Positions 26,897 to 38,229 of a stretch of DNA of 64,000 bases are shown piece by piece. Origin of the DNA: Sinomonas atrocyanea (GTDB taxonomy: Bacteria > Actinomycetota > Actinomycetes > Actinomycetales > Micrococcaceae); the NCBI RefSeq assembly GCF_030812675.1, contig NZ_JAUSTE010000002.1, forward strand, positions 310,001 through 374,000, read 5' to 3'. The notes under the pieces are model-generated. The model searched no databases and was not told the origin of the DNA. It saw only the letters and a list, made by a program, of their open reading frames with translations. The position numbers were made by a program, and so were the translations under genes. Numbering within the stretch: the stretch's first letter is position 1; each line of letters begins with the position of its first letter.

Positions 26897-27199
26897 ATGA
26901 CGCGCTTCCTCGTCACGTACCACAATCTGCCCTATCCGGACCTGGAGCGGGTGGCCGGTGACCGGCGCGACTTCCGGGCGTGGGCGGAGAAGGCCCTCGG
27001 TGCTGCCATGGTCGACTTCGGCGCGCCCCTCTTCGTGGTGGGCCAGCTCGCCCAGGGTGCACCCGGCGCGCAGATGGAGGTGGACGGGTACTCGATCGTC
27101 GAGGCCCGCTCGGCCTCCGAGGTGCGGGCACTCCTGGAGGACCACCCGTTCCTCGCCCTCGGCGCGACCATCCAGATCAACGAGTGCCTCGAGGTCTGA
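26897..27199 (+). CDS. YCII-like small protein, copy 2
   Basis: Protein of 100 aa, exactly the same length as its upstream twin and clearly homologous (MTRFLVTYHN, VDFGAPLFVVGQL, ATIQINECLEV). It is 41 bases downstream with its own GGAAGGAG site. The pair is a tandem duplication that has diverged, probably co-transcribed. Function is unknown. Confidence 0.7.
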   Translation: MTRFLVTYHNLPYPDLERVAGDRRDFRAWAEKALGAAMVDFGAPLFVVGQLAQGAPGAQMEVDGYSIVEARSASEVRALLEDHPFLALGATIQINECLEV

Positions 27200-27217
27200 G
27201 ACCCGGCGGCCGCCGGG

Positions 27218-27997
27218 TCAGTTCAGGGCCGGCGTGTCCTCGGGGATGACGCCGGCGCCGTAGAGGTCGGCGGCAAGGTCACGGAGCGCCCGGAGTGCCA
27301 CGCGCTGGGTGAAGGGCCCGTAGGAGATGCGCGCGACTCCGAGTTCCTGCATCTGGGCTGCGGGCAGCGCGCCGGGGGCGCCGATCACGGACAGCTTCCC
27401 TGCCCCCAGCCCCTCCACGAGCGGCTCGACGACGTCGCGGGTGAGGGCGCCCGGGACGAACACCAGGGCGGCACCGGCGTCGAGGAAGGCCCGTCCGCGC
27501 CGGACGGCGTCCTGGATGCTCTCCTCGACAGGACGGCCGCCGCCGCGCACGATCGCGTCCGTGCGGGCGTTCAGCTGGAACTCGATCCCCTCGTCCCGGG
27601 CCGCCGCGGTGATCGCCTGCACCCGGGCCACAGCCTCCTCGAACGGCCGGAGCCGGTCCTCGACGTTCGCGCCGACGACGCCGAGGCCGATCGCCCGGCG
27701 GATCGTCTCGGCCGGGTCCTCGTACCCATCGTCGAGGTCCGCCGTCACGGGAAGGTCCACGGCGTCGACGACCGCCTTGATGCCCGCAAGCGCCGTCTCC
27801 AGCGGCATCCCACCGTCGGGGTAGCCGTAGGAGGCCGCGATCGAGTGGCCGGCCGTCGCGATGGCCTTCGTCTCGGGGAGTGCGGCGACCGTGGCTGCAC
27901 TGACGGCGTCCCAGACGTTGACGACGCGGAGGATCTCCGGCGCCTCGTGCAGCGCCTTGAGGGTCTGCGCGCGCTCTGCGGTGGTGTTCCCAGCCAT
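27218..27997 (-). CDS. Isocitrate lyase/PEP mutase superfamily protein
   Basis: Alpha/beta-barrel enzyme of 259 aa. The segments VVNVWDAVSAA, TAGHSIAASYGYPDGG, TADLDDGYEDPAETI (metal-binding Asp cluster), GANVEDR and NARTDA are those of the PEP mutase / 2-methylisocitrate lyase-like subfamily. The true lyase KKCGH motif is absent, so the reaction, probably on a small oxo-acid C-C or C-P bond, is not assigned. GGAG lies ahead of the ATG. It stands alone. Confidence 0.8.
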   Translation of the reverse strand: MAGNTTAERAQTLKALHEAPEILRVVNVWDAVSAATVAALPETKAIATAGHSIAASYGYPDGGMPLETALAGIKAVVDAVDLPVTADLDDGYEDPAETIRRAIGLGVVGANVEDRLRPFEEAVARVQAITAAARDEGIEFQLNARTDAIVRGGGRPVEESIQDAVRRGRAFLDAGAALVFVPGALTRDVVEPLVEGLGAGKLSVIGAPGALPAAQMQELGVARISYGPFTQRVALRALRDLAADLYGAGVIPEDTPALN

Positions 27998-28117
27998 GCT
28001 TCTTCTCCTTCTCGGGACCGATCTGCACCACCAGCCTCCGGCATGGACGGGGCCGGGCGCCAGCGGCGTCCCGCGGCGGGGGCGATACGCTCTAGGGAAC
28101 GAAGGAGGCCCGAGACA

Positions 28118-28447
28118 GTGACCCGGCGATTCCACGGCTGGCGCCCCACGACGCGCCGCGGCCGGAACGCCCTGTTCTCCCTCGGCCTGATCGCGGTCTC
28201 CCCCGTCCTCGGCTTCGTGGCCGCCGAGGCCGCCGTCAGCGTGCTGGGCGTCCCCGGCCAGGACGCCGGCAGCTACCTCCTGTTCGGGATCGCGCTCACC
28301 ACCGCCTTCGTCGCCGGCGCCCACTGGGTGGCCGTCCTCCTCGGCGAGCGCTCGGAGCTGGTCCTGATGCTCGCGGTGGCGCTGACGGCGGCGGCCATCG
28401 CCGCCTTCGTCTACATCCCGATCGCCGACTGGGGACCGCTCCTCTGA
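28118..28447 (+). CDS. Small integral membrane protein
   Basis: Protein of 109 aa with an Arg-rich N-terminus and three predicted membrane helices (about 18-38, 52-75, 81-103). The GTG at 28118 was chosen for its GAAGGAGG site nine bases upstream. No family is recognised. Confidence 0.6.
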   Translation: MTRRFHGWRPTTRRGRNALFSLGLIAVSPVLGFVAAEAAVSVLGVPGQDAGSYLLFGIALTTAFVAGAHWVAVLLGERSELVLMLAVALTAAAIAAFVYIPIADWGPLL

Positions 28448-28458
28448 CCGCCCGCGCA

Positions 28459-28480
28459 ATAGTTACTGACCAGTAGCTAT
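28459..28480. promoter_or_regulatory. Near-perfect 10-2-10 palindrome before gabD-like gene
   Basis: ATAGTTACTG-AC-CAGTAGCTAT, one mismatch in ten base pairs, 31 bases upstream of the aldehyde dehydrogenase start. The TTACTG-CAGTA core resembles typical TetR/AcrR operators. No such regulator gene is adjacent. Confidence 0.55.
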
Positions 28481-28510
28481 CGCGGGGGGCGCGGCGCTAC
28501 CCTCGTATGC

Positions 28511-30088
28511 ATGACCTCCCGGACGACGACGCCCGCCCCCTCCGCGCACCCCTCGCCTTCCGCCGGGGGCGCCCCGGCCTTCGCAGGCCTGGCCGCCCTC
28601 GCGACCGGCACCGGCCCCGCGCTCCAGGTGACCGCCCCGGCCGACGGCCGGCCGCTCGGCGCCGTGCGCCAGGCCTCCGGGGCCGAGATCGATGTGGCCG
28701 TGGCCCGCGCGCGCGCCGCGCAGAAGGCCTGGGCGAGGACGCCCGCGAAGGCGCGGGCCGCCGTCGTCCGCCGCTTCGCCTCGCTCGTGCTCGACCGGCG
28801 CGACGAGATCCTCGACGTCATCGAGGCCGAGACCGGGAAGGCCCGGCTCGCCGCGCTCGAGGAGGCCATGGACGCGTCCCGCACCGCGGCGTACTACGCG
28901 CACACGGCGCCGGGCCTGCTGCGCCCGCGCCGGCGCGGCGGCGCGTTCCCCGTGCTCACGCAGACCACCGAGCGCCGCCACCCCAAGGGCGTTGTCGGCG
29001 TCATCACCCCGTGGAACTACCCCTTCACGCTCCCGGCGAGCGACTCCGTTCCCGCCCTCCTCGCCGGCAACGCCGTGGTGATCAAGCCCGACGAGAAGAC
29101 GCCGTTCAGCGCGCTGCTCGCCCTCTCGCTCCTGCGCGAGGCGGGGCTGCCGGAGGGTGTGGCCCAGGTGGTGGTGGGCGCGCGGGACGAGGCCGGGCCC
29201 GCGCTGGTCGAGGCCGCGGACTACATCATGTTCACCGGCTCCAGCGCGACCGGGCGGAAGGTCGCGGCGCGCTGCGGCGAGCGGCTCATCGGCTTCTCCG
29301 CCGAGCTGGGCGGGAAGAACCCCCTCATCGTCCTCGCCGACGCCGACGTCCCCGCGGCAGCCGCCGGCGCCGCCCGGGCGTGCTTCGCCAACGCGGGGCA
29401 GCTGTGCATCGGCCCCGAGCGGATCTACGTGCACGAGGCCGTCCGCGCACGGTTCACCGAGGCGTTCCTGGGCGAGGTCGGGCGGATGCGCGTGGCGGGC
29501 GGAGCCGGCTGGGACGCGGAGATGGGCTCGCTGATTTCGGATGCCCAGCTCGCGAAGGTGCGGGCGCACGTCGAGGACGCTGTGGCCCAGGGCGCCCGCA
29601 TCCTGGCCGGCGGCGGCCCCCGGCCCGAGCTGGGGCCCTACTTCTTCGCCCCCACCGTGCTCGCCGACGTCCCGGAGACGGCCGCCCTGTGCCGGGAGGA
29701 GACCTTCGGCCCGGTCGTGGCGATCTACCCGGTGGCCTCGGAGGAGGAGGCGATCGCCCGGGCCAACAACAGCGAGTTGGGGCTCAACGCGAGCCTGTGG
29801 ACCCGGGCGGCCCGGGGTGCGGAGCTCGGCGCGCGGCTCGAGGCCGGCACGGTCAACGTCAACGAGGGCTACGCCGCCTCGTGGGGCTCCCTCTCCGCAC
29901 CGATGGGCGGGTGGAAGGCCTCGGGGGTGGGGAGGCGGCACGGGGCCGAGGGCCTGCTGAAGTACACCGAGGCGCAGACCGTCTCCGTGCAGCGGCTCCT
30001 GCGCTTCGCTCCCCTGCCCGGGATGGCCAACGAGCGGTACGCGGACCTGCTCACGGGCGCCGTGCGCGTGCTGAACCGCTTCCGCTGA
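28511..30088 (+). CDS. Succinate-semialdehyde dehydrogenase-type aldehyde dehydrogenase
   Basis: NAD(P)-dependent aldehyde dehydrogenase of 525 aa, of the class often called SSADH (GabD2-like) in actinobacteria. Key features are the nucleotide-binding TPWNYPF, the general base Glu in AELGGKNPLIV, the catalytic Cys299 in AGQLCIGPERIYV, and EETFGPVV. It would oxidise succinic semialdehyde to succinate in GABA or related amine breakdown. The Ser/Thr/Pro-rich first 25 residues are not part of the fold. The palindrome at 28459-28480 marks its promoter. Confidence 0.85.
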   Translation: MTSRTTTPAPSAHPSPSAGGAPAFAGLAALATGTGPALQVTAPADGRPLGAVRQASGAEIDVAVARARAAQKAWARTPAKARAAVVRRFASLVLDRRDEILDVIEAETGKARLAALEEAMDASRTAAYYAHTAPGLLRPRRRGGAFPVLTQTTERRHPKGVVGVITPWNYPFTLPASDSVPALLAGNAVVIKPDEKTPFSALLALSLLREAGLPEGVAQVVVGARDEAGPALVEAADYIMFTGSSATGRKVAARCGERLIGFSAELGGKNPLIVLADADVPAAAAGAARACFANAGQLCIGPERIYVHEAVRARFTEAFLGEVGRMRVAGGAGWDAEMGSLISDAQLAKVRAHVEDAVAQGARILAGGGPRPELGPYFFAPTVLADVPETAALCREETFGPVVAIYPVASEEEAIARANNSELGLNASLWTRAARGAELGARLEAGTVNVNEGYAASWGSLSAPMGGWKASGVGRRHGAEGLLKYTEAQTVSVQRLLRFAPLPGMANERYADLLTGAVRVLNRFR

Positions 30089-30103
30089 CCTGCTGGCCAC
30101 AGT

Positions 30104-30115
30104 CTGATATATCTG
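30104..30115. promoter_or_regulatory. CTGATATATCTG motif over gntR promoter
   Basis: Part of a group of three related sites (also 34397-34408 and 49950-49961). It overlaps a possible -10 box, TATATC at 30108-30113, with CTGACC 17 bases upstream, which would place the transcription start at or next to the GTG start codon. A leaderless, autoregulated gene is inferred. Confidence 0.5.
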
Positions 30116-30119
30116 GTAC

Positions 30120-30767
30120 GTGGGAACTGCCAATGGCGCCGGCCGTACGCTGGCCGAGCACGCGTACGTGGAACTCCGGGAGCGCATCATCGACATGCGT
30201 CTCCCCCCGGGGTCCGCGCTGGACGAGGACGCACTCATGCGGGAGCTCGGCGTGGGCCGCACCCCCATGCGCGAGGCGGTCAAGCGGCTGGAGTCCGATC
30301 GCATGCTCACGGTCTATCCCCGACGCGGGACCATCATCTCCGAGGTGAACATCAAGGACCTGCGCGCCATCTCCGACGCGCGGCGGGTGCTCGAGGCCTT
30401 CGCCGCGCGCAAGGCCGCCGAGCACGTGACCGATGACGACCGCGCCCTTCTGGGGGCGTGCCTGGCCGAGCTCGCCCAGGAGGGCAGCGGTTCGAATCAG
30501 GAGGCGATGACGCTCGACGAGCGCATCCACCGGGCCATCTACGCGACCATGCGCAATTCGTACGTCGAGGCGACACTCATCCAGTACTTCAGCCTGTCCC
30601 AGAGGATGTGGAACTTCGTCCTGGCCGGCCTCGCGCCGATCGCGGGCAACGTCCACGAGCATGCCGAGCTCGTCCAGGCCATCATCGACGGCGACCCCGA
30701 GCGGGCGGCCAAGCTCGCCGAGGAGCACGTGACGCACTTCGAGGACCTGGTCCGCGCCGCGCTCTGA
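30120..30767 (+). CDS. GntR-family (FCD) regulator
   Basis: Regulator of 215 aa. An N-terminal winged helix (about 12-75, with LMRELGVGRTPMREAVKRLESDRML) is followed by an all-helical FCD effector domain with the metal-binding pattern DERIHRAIY and VHEHAELVQAI. It is convergent with the dimethylglycine oxidase gene. The motif over its own promoter is shared with the purU-dmg and betA promoters, so it may control methyl-group metabolism. The GTG at 30120 has no Shine-Dalgarno. Confidence 0.85.
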   Translation: MGTANGAGRTLAEHAYVELRERIIDMRLPPGSALDEDALMRELGVGRTPMREAVKRLESDRMLTVYPRRGTIISEVNIKDLRAISDARRVLEAFAARKAAEHVTDDDRALLGACLAELAQEGSGSNQEAMTLDERIHRAIYATMRNSYVEATLIQYFSLSQRMWNFVLAGLAPIAGNVHEHAELVQAIIDGDPERAAKLAEEHVTHFEDLVRAAL

Positions 30768-30785
30768 GCCGATTCAGCGGACGAC

Positions 30786-30833
30786 GGCGGGACCCGCCTC
30801 GCCGGGGATGGTTCCGGTGAGGCGGGTCCCGCC
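30786..30833. terminator. Bidirectional terminator between gntR and dmg
   Basis: Fifteen-base perfect arms (30786-30800 and 30819-30833) between the convergent genes. Confidence 0.8.
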
Positions 30834-30851
30834 TGTCGGTGCTGGGGGGGG

Positions 30852-34317
<3,466 letters not shown>

Positions 34318-34396
34318 GGGTTTCCTTCCGGGGGGCCCGGGCGGCCGTTGGAGGCCTGCCGGGGTGGCGGCTGGGACGCCACCCCTGTTCATACAA

Positions 34397-34408
34397 CTGA
34401 TATATAAC
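34397..34408. promoter_or_regulatory. CTGATATATAAC motif upstream of purU-dmg operon
   Basis: Related to the sites at 30104 and 49950. Together with its flank (ATACAACTGATATA) it matches the site before betA on the minus strand (ATACGACTGATATA) in 13 of 14 bases. It lies 80 bases upstream of purU. Confidence 0.5.
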
Positions 34409-34467
34409 AAGCTAGTGGGGTTGCTCACACGAGGTCAAGAAGTTTTCGGCCCTGTCCGGAGCAAGAC

Positions 34468-36765
34468 CTACCGGCGCCGCTCGAAGCGGACGGTGAGGGC
34501 CTTGTAGCCAGGGGTGTTGGACTCGCGGGCCACGAGGTCCTTGTGCACGAGGACGTTCGCCTCGGGGTAGTAGGCGGCCGCGCAGCCCCTGGCCGTCGGG
34601 TACCCGACGAGGCGGAAGGCCTCGGCATGGCGCTCGTCGCCGTTGAACACCGAGATGACGTCGACGAGCTCGCGGTCGGCCAAGCCGAGGGCCGCGAGGT
34701 CCTCAGGGTTCACGAGCACCACTTTGCGGGCGTTGGAGATGCCGCGGTAGCGGTCGTCGAGGCCGTAGATCGTGGTGTTGTACTGGTCGTGGGAGCGCAG
34801 GGTCTGGAGGATCAGGTGGCCGGCCGGAGGCGTGAGGTACTCCAGCGGGGACACCGTGAAGCGGGCCTTCCCGATGTCGGTCGCGAAGGTGCGGGTGTCC
34901 CGGGGCGGGGAGGGCAGCACGAAGCCGTCCCTCGTGCGCACGCGCCGGTTGTAGTCCTCGAACCCGGGGATGACGCGGGCGATGTGGTCGCGGATCAGGT
35001 CGTAGTCCTCGGCCATCGCGCGCCAGTCGACCGGGTGGTCCTCCCCGAGGGCCGCCTCCGCCATCCGGGCGACGATCACGGGCTCGGCGAGGAGGTGCTC
35101 GGAGACGGGCCGCAGCCGGCCCTGGCTGCGGTGCACGACCGACATGGAGTCCTCGATGGTGACGAACTGCCGGCCGCCCGCGTGCTTGTCGTCGACGTCC
35201 GTCCGGCCCAGCGTGGGCAGGATGAGGGAGGTGCGGCCGTGCGCGACGTGCGAGAGGTTCGGCTTCGTGGACACGTGGACGGTCAGCCCCGTGCGCTTCA
35301 GCCCGGCCTTCGTGTGCTCGGTGTCCGAGGCCGCGGAGAGGAAGTTCCCGCCCATCGAGACGAACACGTCCACCTCCCCGGCCTCCAGGGCGTGCTGGGT
35401 CTCCACCGACTCGTAGCCGTGCTTTCGGGGGAAGGGGATGCCGAACTCGGCCTCGAGGGCGGCGATGAAGGCCTCGGTGGGCTTCTCCCAGATCCCCATG
35501 GTCCGGTCGCCCTGGACGTTGGAGTGCCCGCGCACCGGGCAGGCGCCGGCCCCCGGTCTGCCGAAGTTCCCCTGGACCAGGAGCAGGTTGACGATCTCCT
35601 TGAGCGTGTCCACGGAGTGCCGCTGCTGTGTCAGCCCCAGCGCCCAGCACACGATCGTGGCCTTGGAGGCGATCATCATCTCCGCGACCGTCTCGATCTG
35701 GGCGCGGGAGAGCCCCGTGGCGCGCTCCGTCTCGGCCCAGTCGAGGGCGCGGCGCGCCTCGCGGTAGTCCGCGAACCCGGCCGTCTGCGCCTCGACGAAG
35801 AGGCGGTCGACGACGGAGCCCGGCTCGCGCTCCTCCCTCGCCAGCAGCAGGTGGCCCAGAGCCTGGAAGAGGGCCAGGTCTCCTCCGACCTTGATCTGGA
35901 GGAACTCGTCCGCGACCTTCTCGCCCCCGCCCACGATGCCCCCGAGCGCCTGCGGGTCCTTGAAGGCCATGAGGCCTGCCTCGGGCAGGGGGTTGACCGC
36001 GACGACCTTGCCGCCGTTCTTCCGGCATTCCACCAGGGCCGAGAGCATCCGCGGATGGTTCGTTCCCGGGTTCTGGCCCACCACGAGCACGAGCTCCGAG
36101 CGATGGATGTCCTCCAGGGAGACCGTGCCCTTCCCCACCCCGATCGTGGGGTTCAGGGCGAACCCCGAGGACTCGTGGCACATGTTCGAGCAGTCGGGCA
36201 GGTTGTTCGTCCCCAGGGACCTGGCGAAGAGCTGGTACAGGAACGCAGTCTCGTTCGCCGTGCGCCCCGAGGTGTAGAACACACAGCGCTCCGGCGTCGT
36301 CGCGCGCAGGTGCTCCCCGATCAGCTCGAACGCCTCCCCCCAGGAGATCGGCGAGTAGTGCGTCTCCCCGGGCCGGATCACCACGGGCTCGGTGATCCGG
36401 CCCCGGGACCCGAGCCAGAACTCGCTCCTGCCCTCGAGCTGGGCAATAGGGTGCGCGGCCCAGAAAGCCGGCGTGACTGTCCGCACGGTGGACTCCTCGG
36501 CGATGGCCTTCGCGCCGTTCTCGCAGAACTCCGCCGGCTTCCGCTTCCCGGTGATCGATTCCGGCCACGCACACCCCGGGCAGTCGAACCCGTCCCGCTG
36601 GTTGATCCGCAGCATCCCCCGCACCGTCCGCCCGACCCCGGCCTGCGCCAGGCCCCGCTCGAGCGCCACGGCGACCGCCTTCACCCCCGCCGCGGCCGTC
36701 TTCGGCGCATGCACCTCGAGGGCACCTTCGTCGATGTCGTGCGGGTCAGGAGTGGTGGTGAACAA
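34468..36765 (-). CDS. FdhF/YdeP-family molybdopterin oxidoreductase
   Basis: Molybdopterin-guanine-dinucleotide oxidoreductase of 765 aa, the soluble YdeP/FdhF-like group often annotated as formate dehydrogenase alpha subunit. It has the N-terminal cysteine segment GFDCPGCAWP, then GRTANETAFLYQLFARSLGTNNLPDCSNMCHESSG (partial motif: Cys-Ser-Asn-Met-Cys), LVLVVGQNPGTNHPRML, and the MopB C-terminal domain near 640-760. In this locus it could oxidise formate from PurU and formaldehyde oxidation, but the YdeP group is poorly characterised and formate activity is inferred from context. The TTG at 36765 was chosen with GAAAGG upstream. Confidence 0.85.
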   Translation of the reverse strand: MFTTTPDPHDIDEGALEVHAPKTAAAGVKAVAVALERGLAQAGVGRTVRGMLRINQRDGFDCPGCAWPESITGKRKPAEFCENGAKAIAEESTVRTVTPAFWAAHPIAQLEGRSEFWLGSRGRITEPVVIRPGETHYSPISWGEAFELIGEHLRATTPERCVFYTSGRTANETAFLYQLFARSLGTNNLPDCSNMCHESSGFALNPTIGVGKGTVSLEDIHRSELVLVVGQNPGTNHPRMLSALVECRKNGGKVVAVNPLPEAGLMAFKDPQALGGIVGGGEKVADEFLQIKVGGDLALFQALGHLLLAREEREPGSVVDRLFVEAQTAGFADYREARRALDWAETERATGLSRAQIETVAEMMIASKATIVCWALGLTQQRHSVDTLKEIVNLLLVQGNFGRPGAGACPVRGHSNVQGDRTMGIWEKPTEAFIAALEAEFGIPFPRKHGYESVETQHALEAGEVDVFVSMGGNFLSAASDTEHTKAGLKRTGLTVHVSTKPNLSHVAHGRTSLILPTLGRTDVDDKHAGGRQFVTIEDSMSVVHRSQGRLRPVSEHLLAEPVIVARMAEAALGEDHPVDWRAMAEDYDLIRDHIARVIPGFEDYNRRVRTRDGFVLPSPPRDTRTFATDIGKARFTVSPLEYLTPPAGHLILQTLRSHDQYNTTIYGLDDRYRGISNARKVVLVNPEDLAALGLADRELVDVISVFNGDERHAEAFRLVGYPTARGCAAAYYPEANVLVHKDLVARESNTPGYKALTVRFERRR

Positions 36766-36830
36766 GGAAACGGCCTTTCGGAGATGGCGGTCGTGCCGTC
36801 TGTGACGGCCCGGGGCGGGGCTGGGCCGCC

Positions 36831-37454
36831 TCAGATGATGGCGGCCTTGAGCTCGCGTGCTGCCTCGGCGGGGTCCGCCGCGCCGTAGATCGAGCCGCCG
36901 GCCACCGCCACGTCGGCACCCGCGCGCTGGACCGAGGCGATGGTTGCCGCGTTGACCCCGCCAGCCACCGAGAACGGCACGCGGGCCCTCTCCCCTGCGG
37001 TCAGGAGCACGCTGAGGTCGTAGCCGGGCTTGGCCTGCTCATCGAGGCCGGCGTGGAACTCGACATACTTCGCCCCGAGCTGGCGCGCCTCCTGCGCGCG
37101 GGCGACCTTGTCCTGGACGCCGATGAGGTCCACGACCACGCCCTTGTTGTGGGCGCGGGCCGCCTTGACGGCACCGGCGATCGTCGAGTCGTCAGCGCTG
37201 CCGAGCACGGACACAAGGTCCGCTCCGGCCCTGAAGGCGAGCTCAGCCTCGAGCTCGCCGGCGTCCATCGTCTTGAGGTCGGCGAAGACCACCTTCGTCG
37301 GGTGGGCCTCCTTGACCGCCGTGACGGCCGAGAGCCCGGCGTTCTTCACCAGTGGCGTGCCGAGCTCGATGATGTCCACGTGCTCCGCAACCTGCGCGGC
37401 CAGCTCGAGGGCCTCGTCGACGGTGAGTACGTCCATGGCGACCTGCAGCTTCAT
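36831..37454 (-). CDS. hxlA: 3-hexulose-6-phosphate synthase
   Basis: HPS of 207 aa, a barrel enzyme of the OMP decarboxylase suprafamily, joining formaldehyde to ribulose-5-phosphate. Visible landmarks are LQVAMDVLT at the start, IELGTPLV, the catalytic FADLKTMDAG (Asp-x-Lys-x-x-Asp), YVEFHAGLDEQA and the phosphate-binding VAGGSIYGA. It lies 40 bases downstream of hxlB and 65 upstream of the molybdopterin enzyme, so the three form an operon for formaldehyde assimilation (RuMP) and oxidation. Confidence 0.95.
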   Translation of the reverse strand: MKLQVAMDVLTVDEALELAAQVAEHVDIIELGTPLVKNAGLSAVTAVKEAHPTKVVFADLKTMDAGELEAELAFRAGADLVSVLGSADDSTIAGAVKAARAHNKGVVVDLIGVQDKVARAQEARQLGAKYVEFHAGLDEQAKPGYDLSVLLTAGERARVPFSVAGGVNAATIASVQRAGADVAVAGGSIYGAADPAEAARELKAAII

Positions 37455-37494
37455 GATGTGTTCCTTTCGTGGTGGATTGTTCTGCTCGTGGGGG

Positions 37495-38091
37495 CTATTC
37501 GATGTTCGCGTGGCGGAGCCACAGTTCCTCGGCCGGGGTCCCGTCCACTTCCCAGAGGCTCTGGAAGAGGGCCTCGGTGGCCACGAGCAGCACCTGCTCG
37601 AAGAGGCTTCCCGAGTACTGGCGCGAGGCTTTGCCGCCGTGGTCGGCCTTGCGCGCGGCCGGGATGATCACGACGGCCTCGGCCCGGGCGGCGAGCGGCG
37701 ATGCGCCGTCGGTCGTGAACGCCGCGATCCGGGCACCCACAGCCGCCGCCGTGCTCGCGGCCTTCACCACCCCGGACGTTGTGCCCGACCCCGAGGCCGC
37801 GATGAGCAGGTCGCCCGAGCGGATGGCCGGCGTCGTCGTGTCTCCAGCGACGTGGACGTCCAGGCCGAGGTGCATGAGGCGCATGGCGGCCATGCGGAGC
37901 ACGAGGCCGCTCCGGCCCGCGCCGGCGAGGAAGATCCGGGGCGCGTCCGAGATCAGCTCGGCGACGGCGGCCAGCTCTCCGCGGTGCAGTTCGCCCACCG
38001 CCATGATGACCTCCCCGTGGATGAGGCCAAGGCTGCGGTGGACGCCGTCCGAGGTGACCCGGCGCTGCTGTGGAAGGGTCTCGATGCTCAC
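37495..38091 (-). CDS. hxlB: 6-phospho-3-hexuloisomerase
   Basis: PHI of 198 aa, a SIS-domain isomerase converting hexulose-6-phosphate to fructose-6-phosphate. SIS motifs are FLAGAGRSGLVLRMAAMRL, LLIAASGSGTTSGVV, and the closing ALFQSLW. The GTG at 38091 has GGAG seven bases upstream. It leads the hxlB-hxlA-fdh operon and is divergent from the ATPase-LuxR regulator at 38230, which is its probable controller. Confidence 0.93.
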   Translation of the reverse strand: MSIETLPQQRRVTSDGVHRSLGLIHGEVIMAVGELHRGELAAVAELISDAPRIFLAGAGRSGLVLRMAAMRLMHLGLDVHVAGDTTTPAIRSGDLLIAASGSGTTSGVVKAASTAAAVGARIAAFTTDGASPLAARAEAVVIIPAARKADHGGKASRQYSGSLFEQVLLVATEALFQSLWEVDGTPAEELWLRHANIE

Positions 38092-38194
38092 AGATGCTCC
38101 TTTGCTGTCGGTGCCGCGCGGGTTGGGGAGGGGCTGCCTCAAGCATCTCCGCCGTCCGGAGGGGCGGGAACTGCCTTCTCGGGCGGTCGTGCCC

Positions 38195-38206
38195 ACCCGT
38201 TCGGGT
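38195..38206. promoter_or_regulatory. ACCCG-TT-CGGGT palindrome between hxlB and regulator
   Basis: Perfect five-base arms, extendable to GCCC/GGGC with one inserted base, in the 138-bp divergent region. The size and symmetry fit a LuxR/NarL-type site. Confidence 0.45.
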
Positions 38207-38229
38207 AGGGCAGCCTTTAGACTGCTGCG

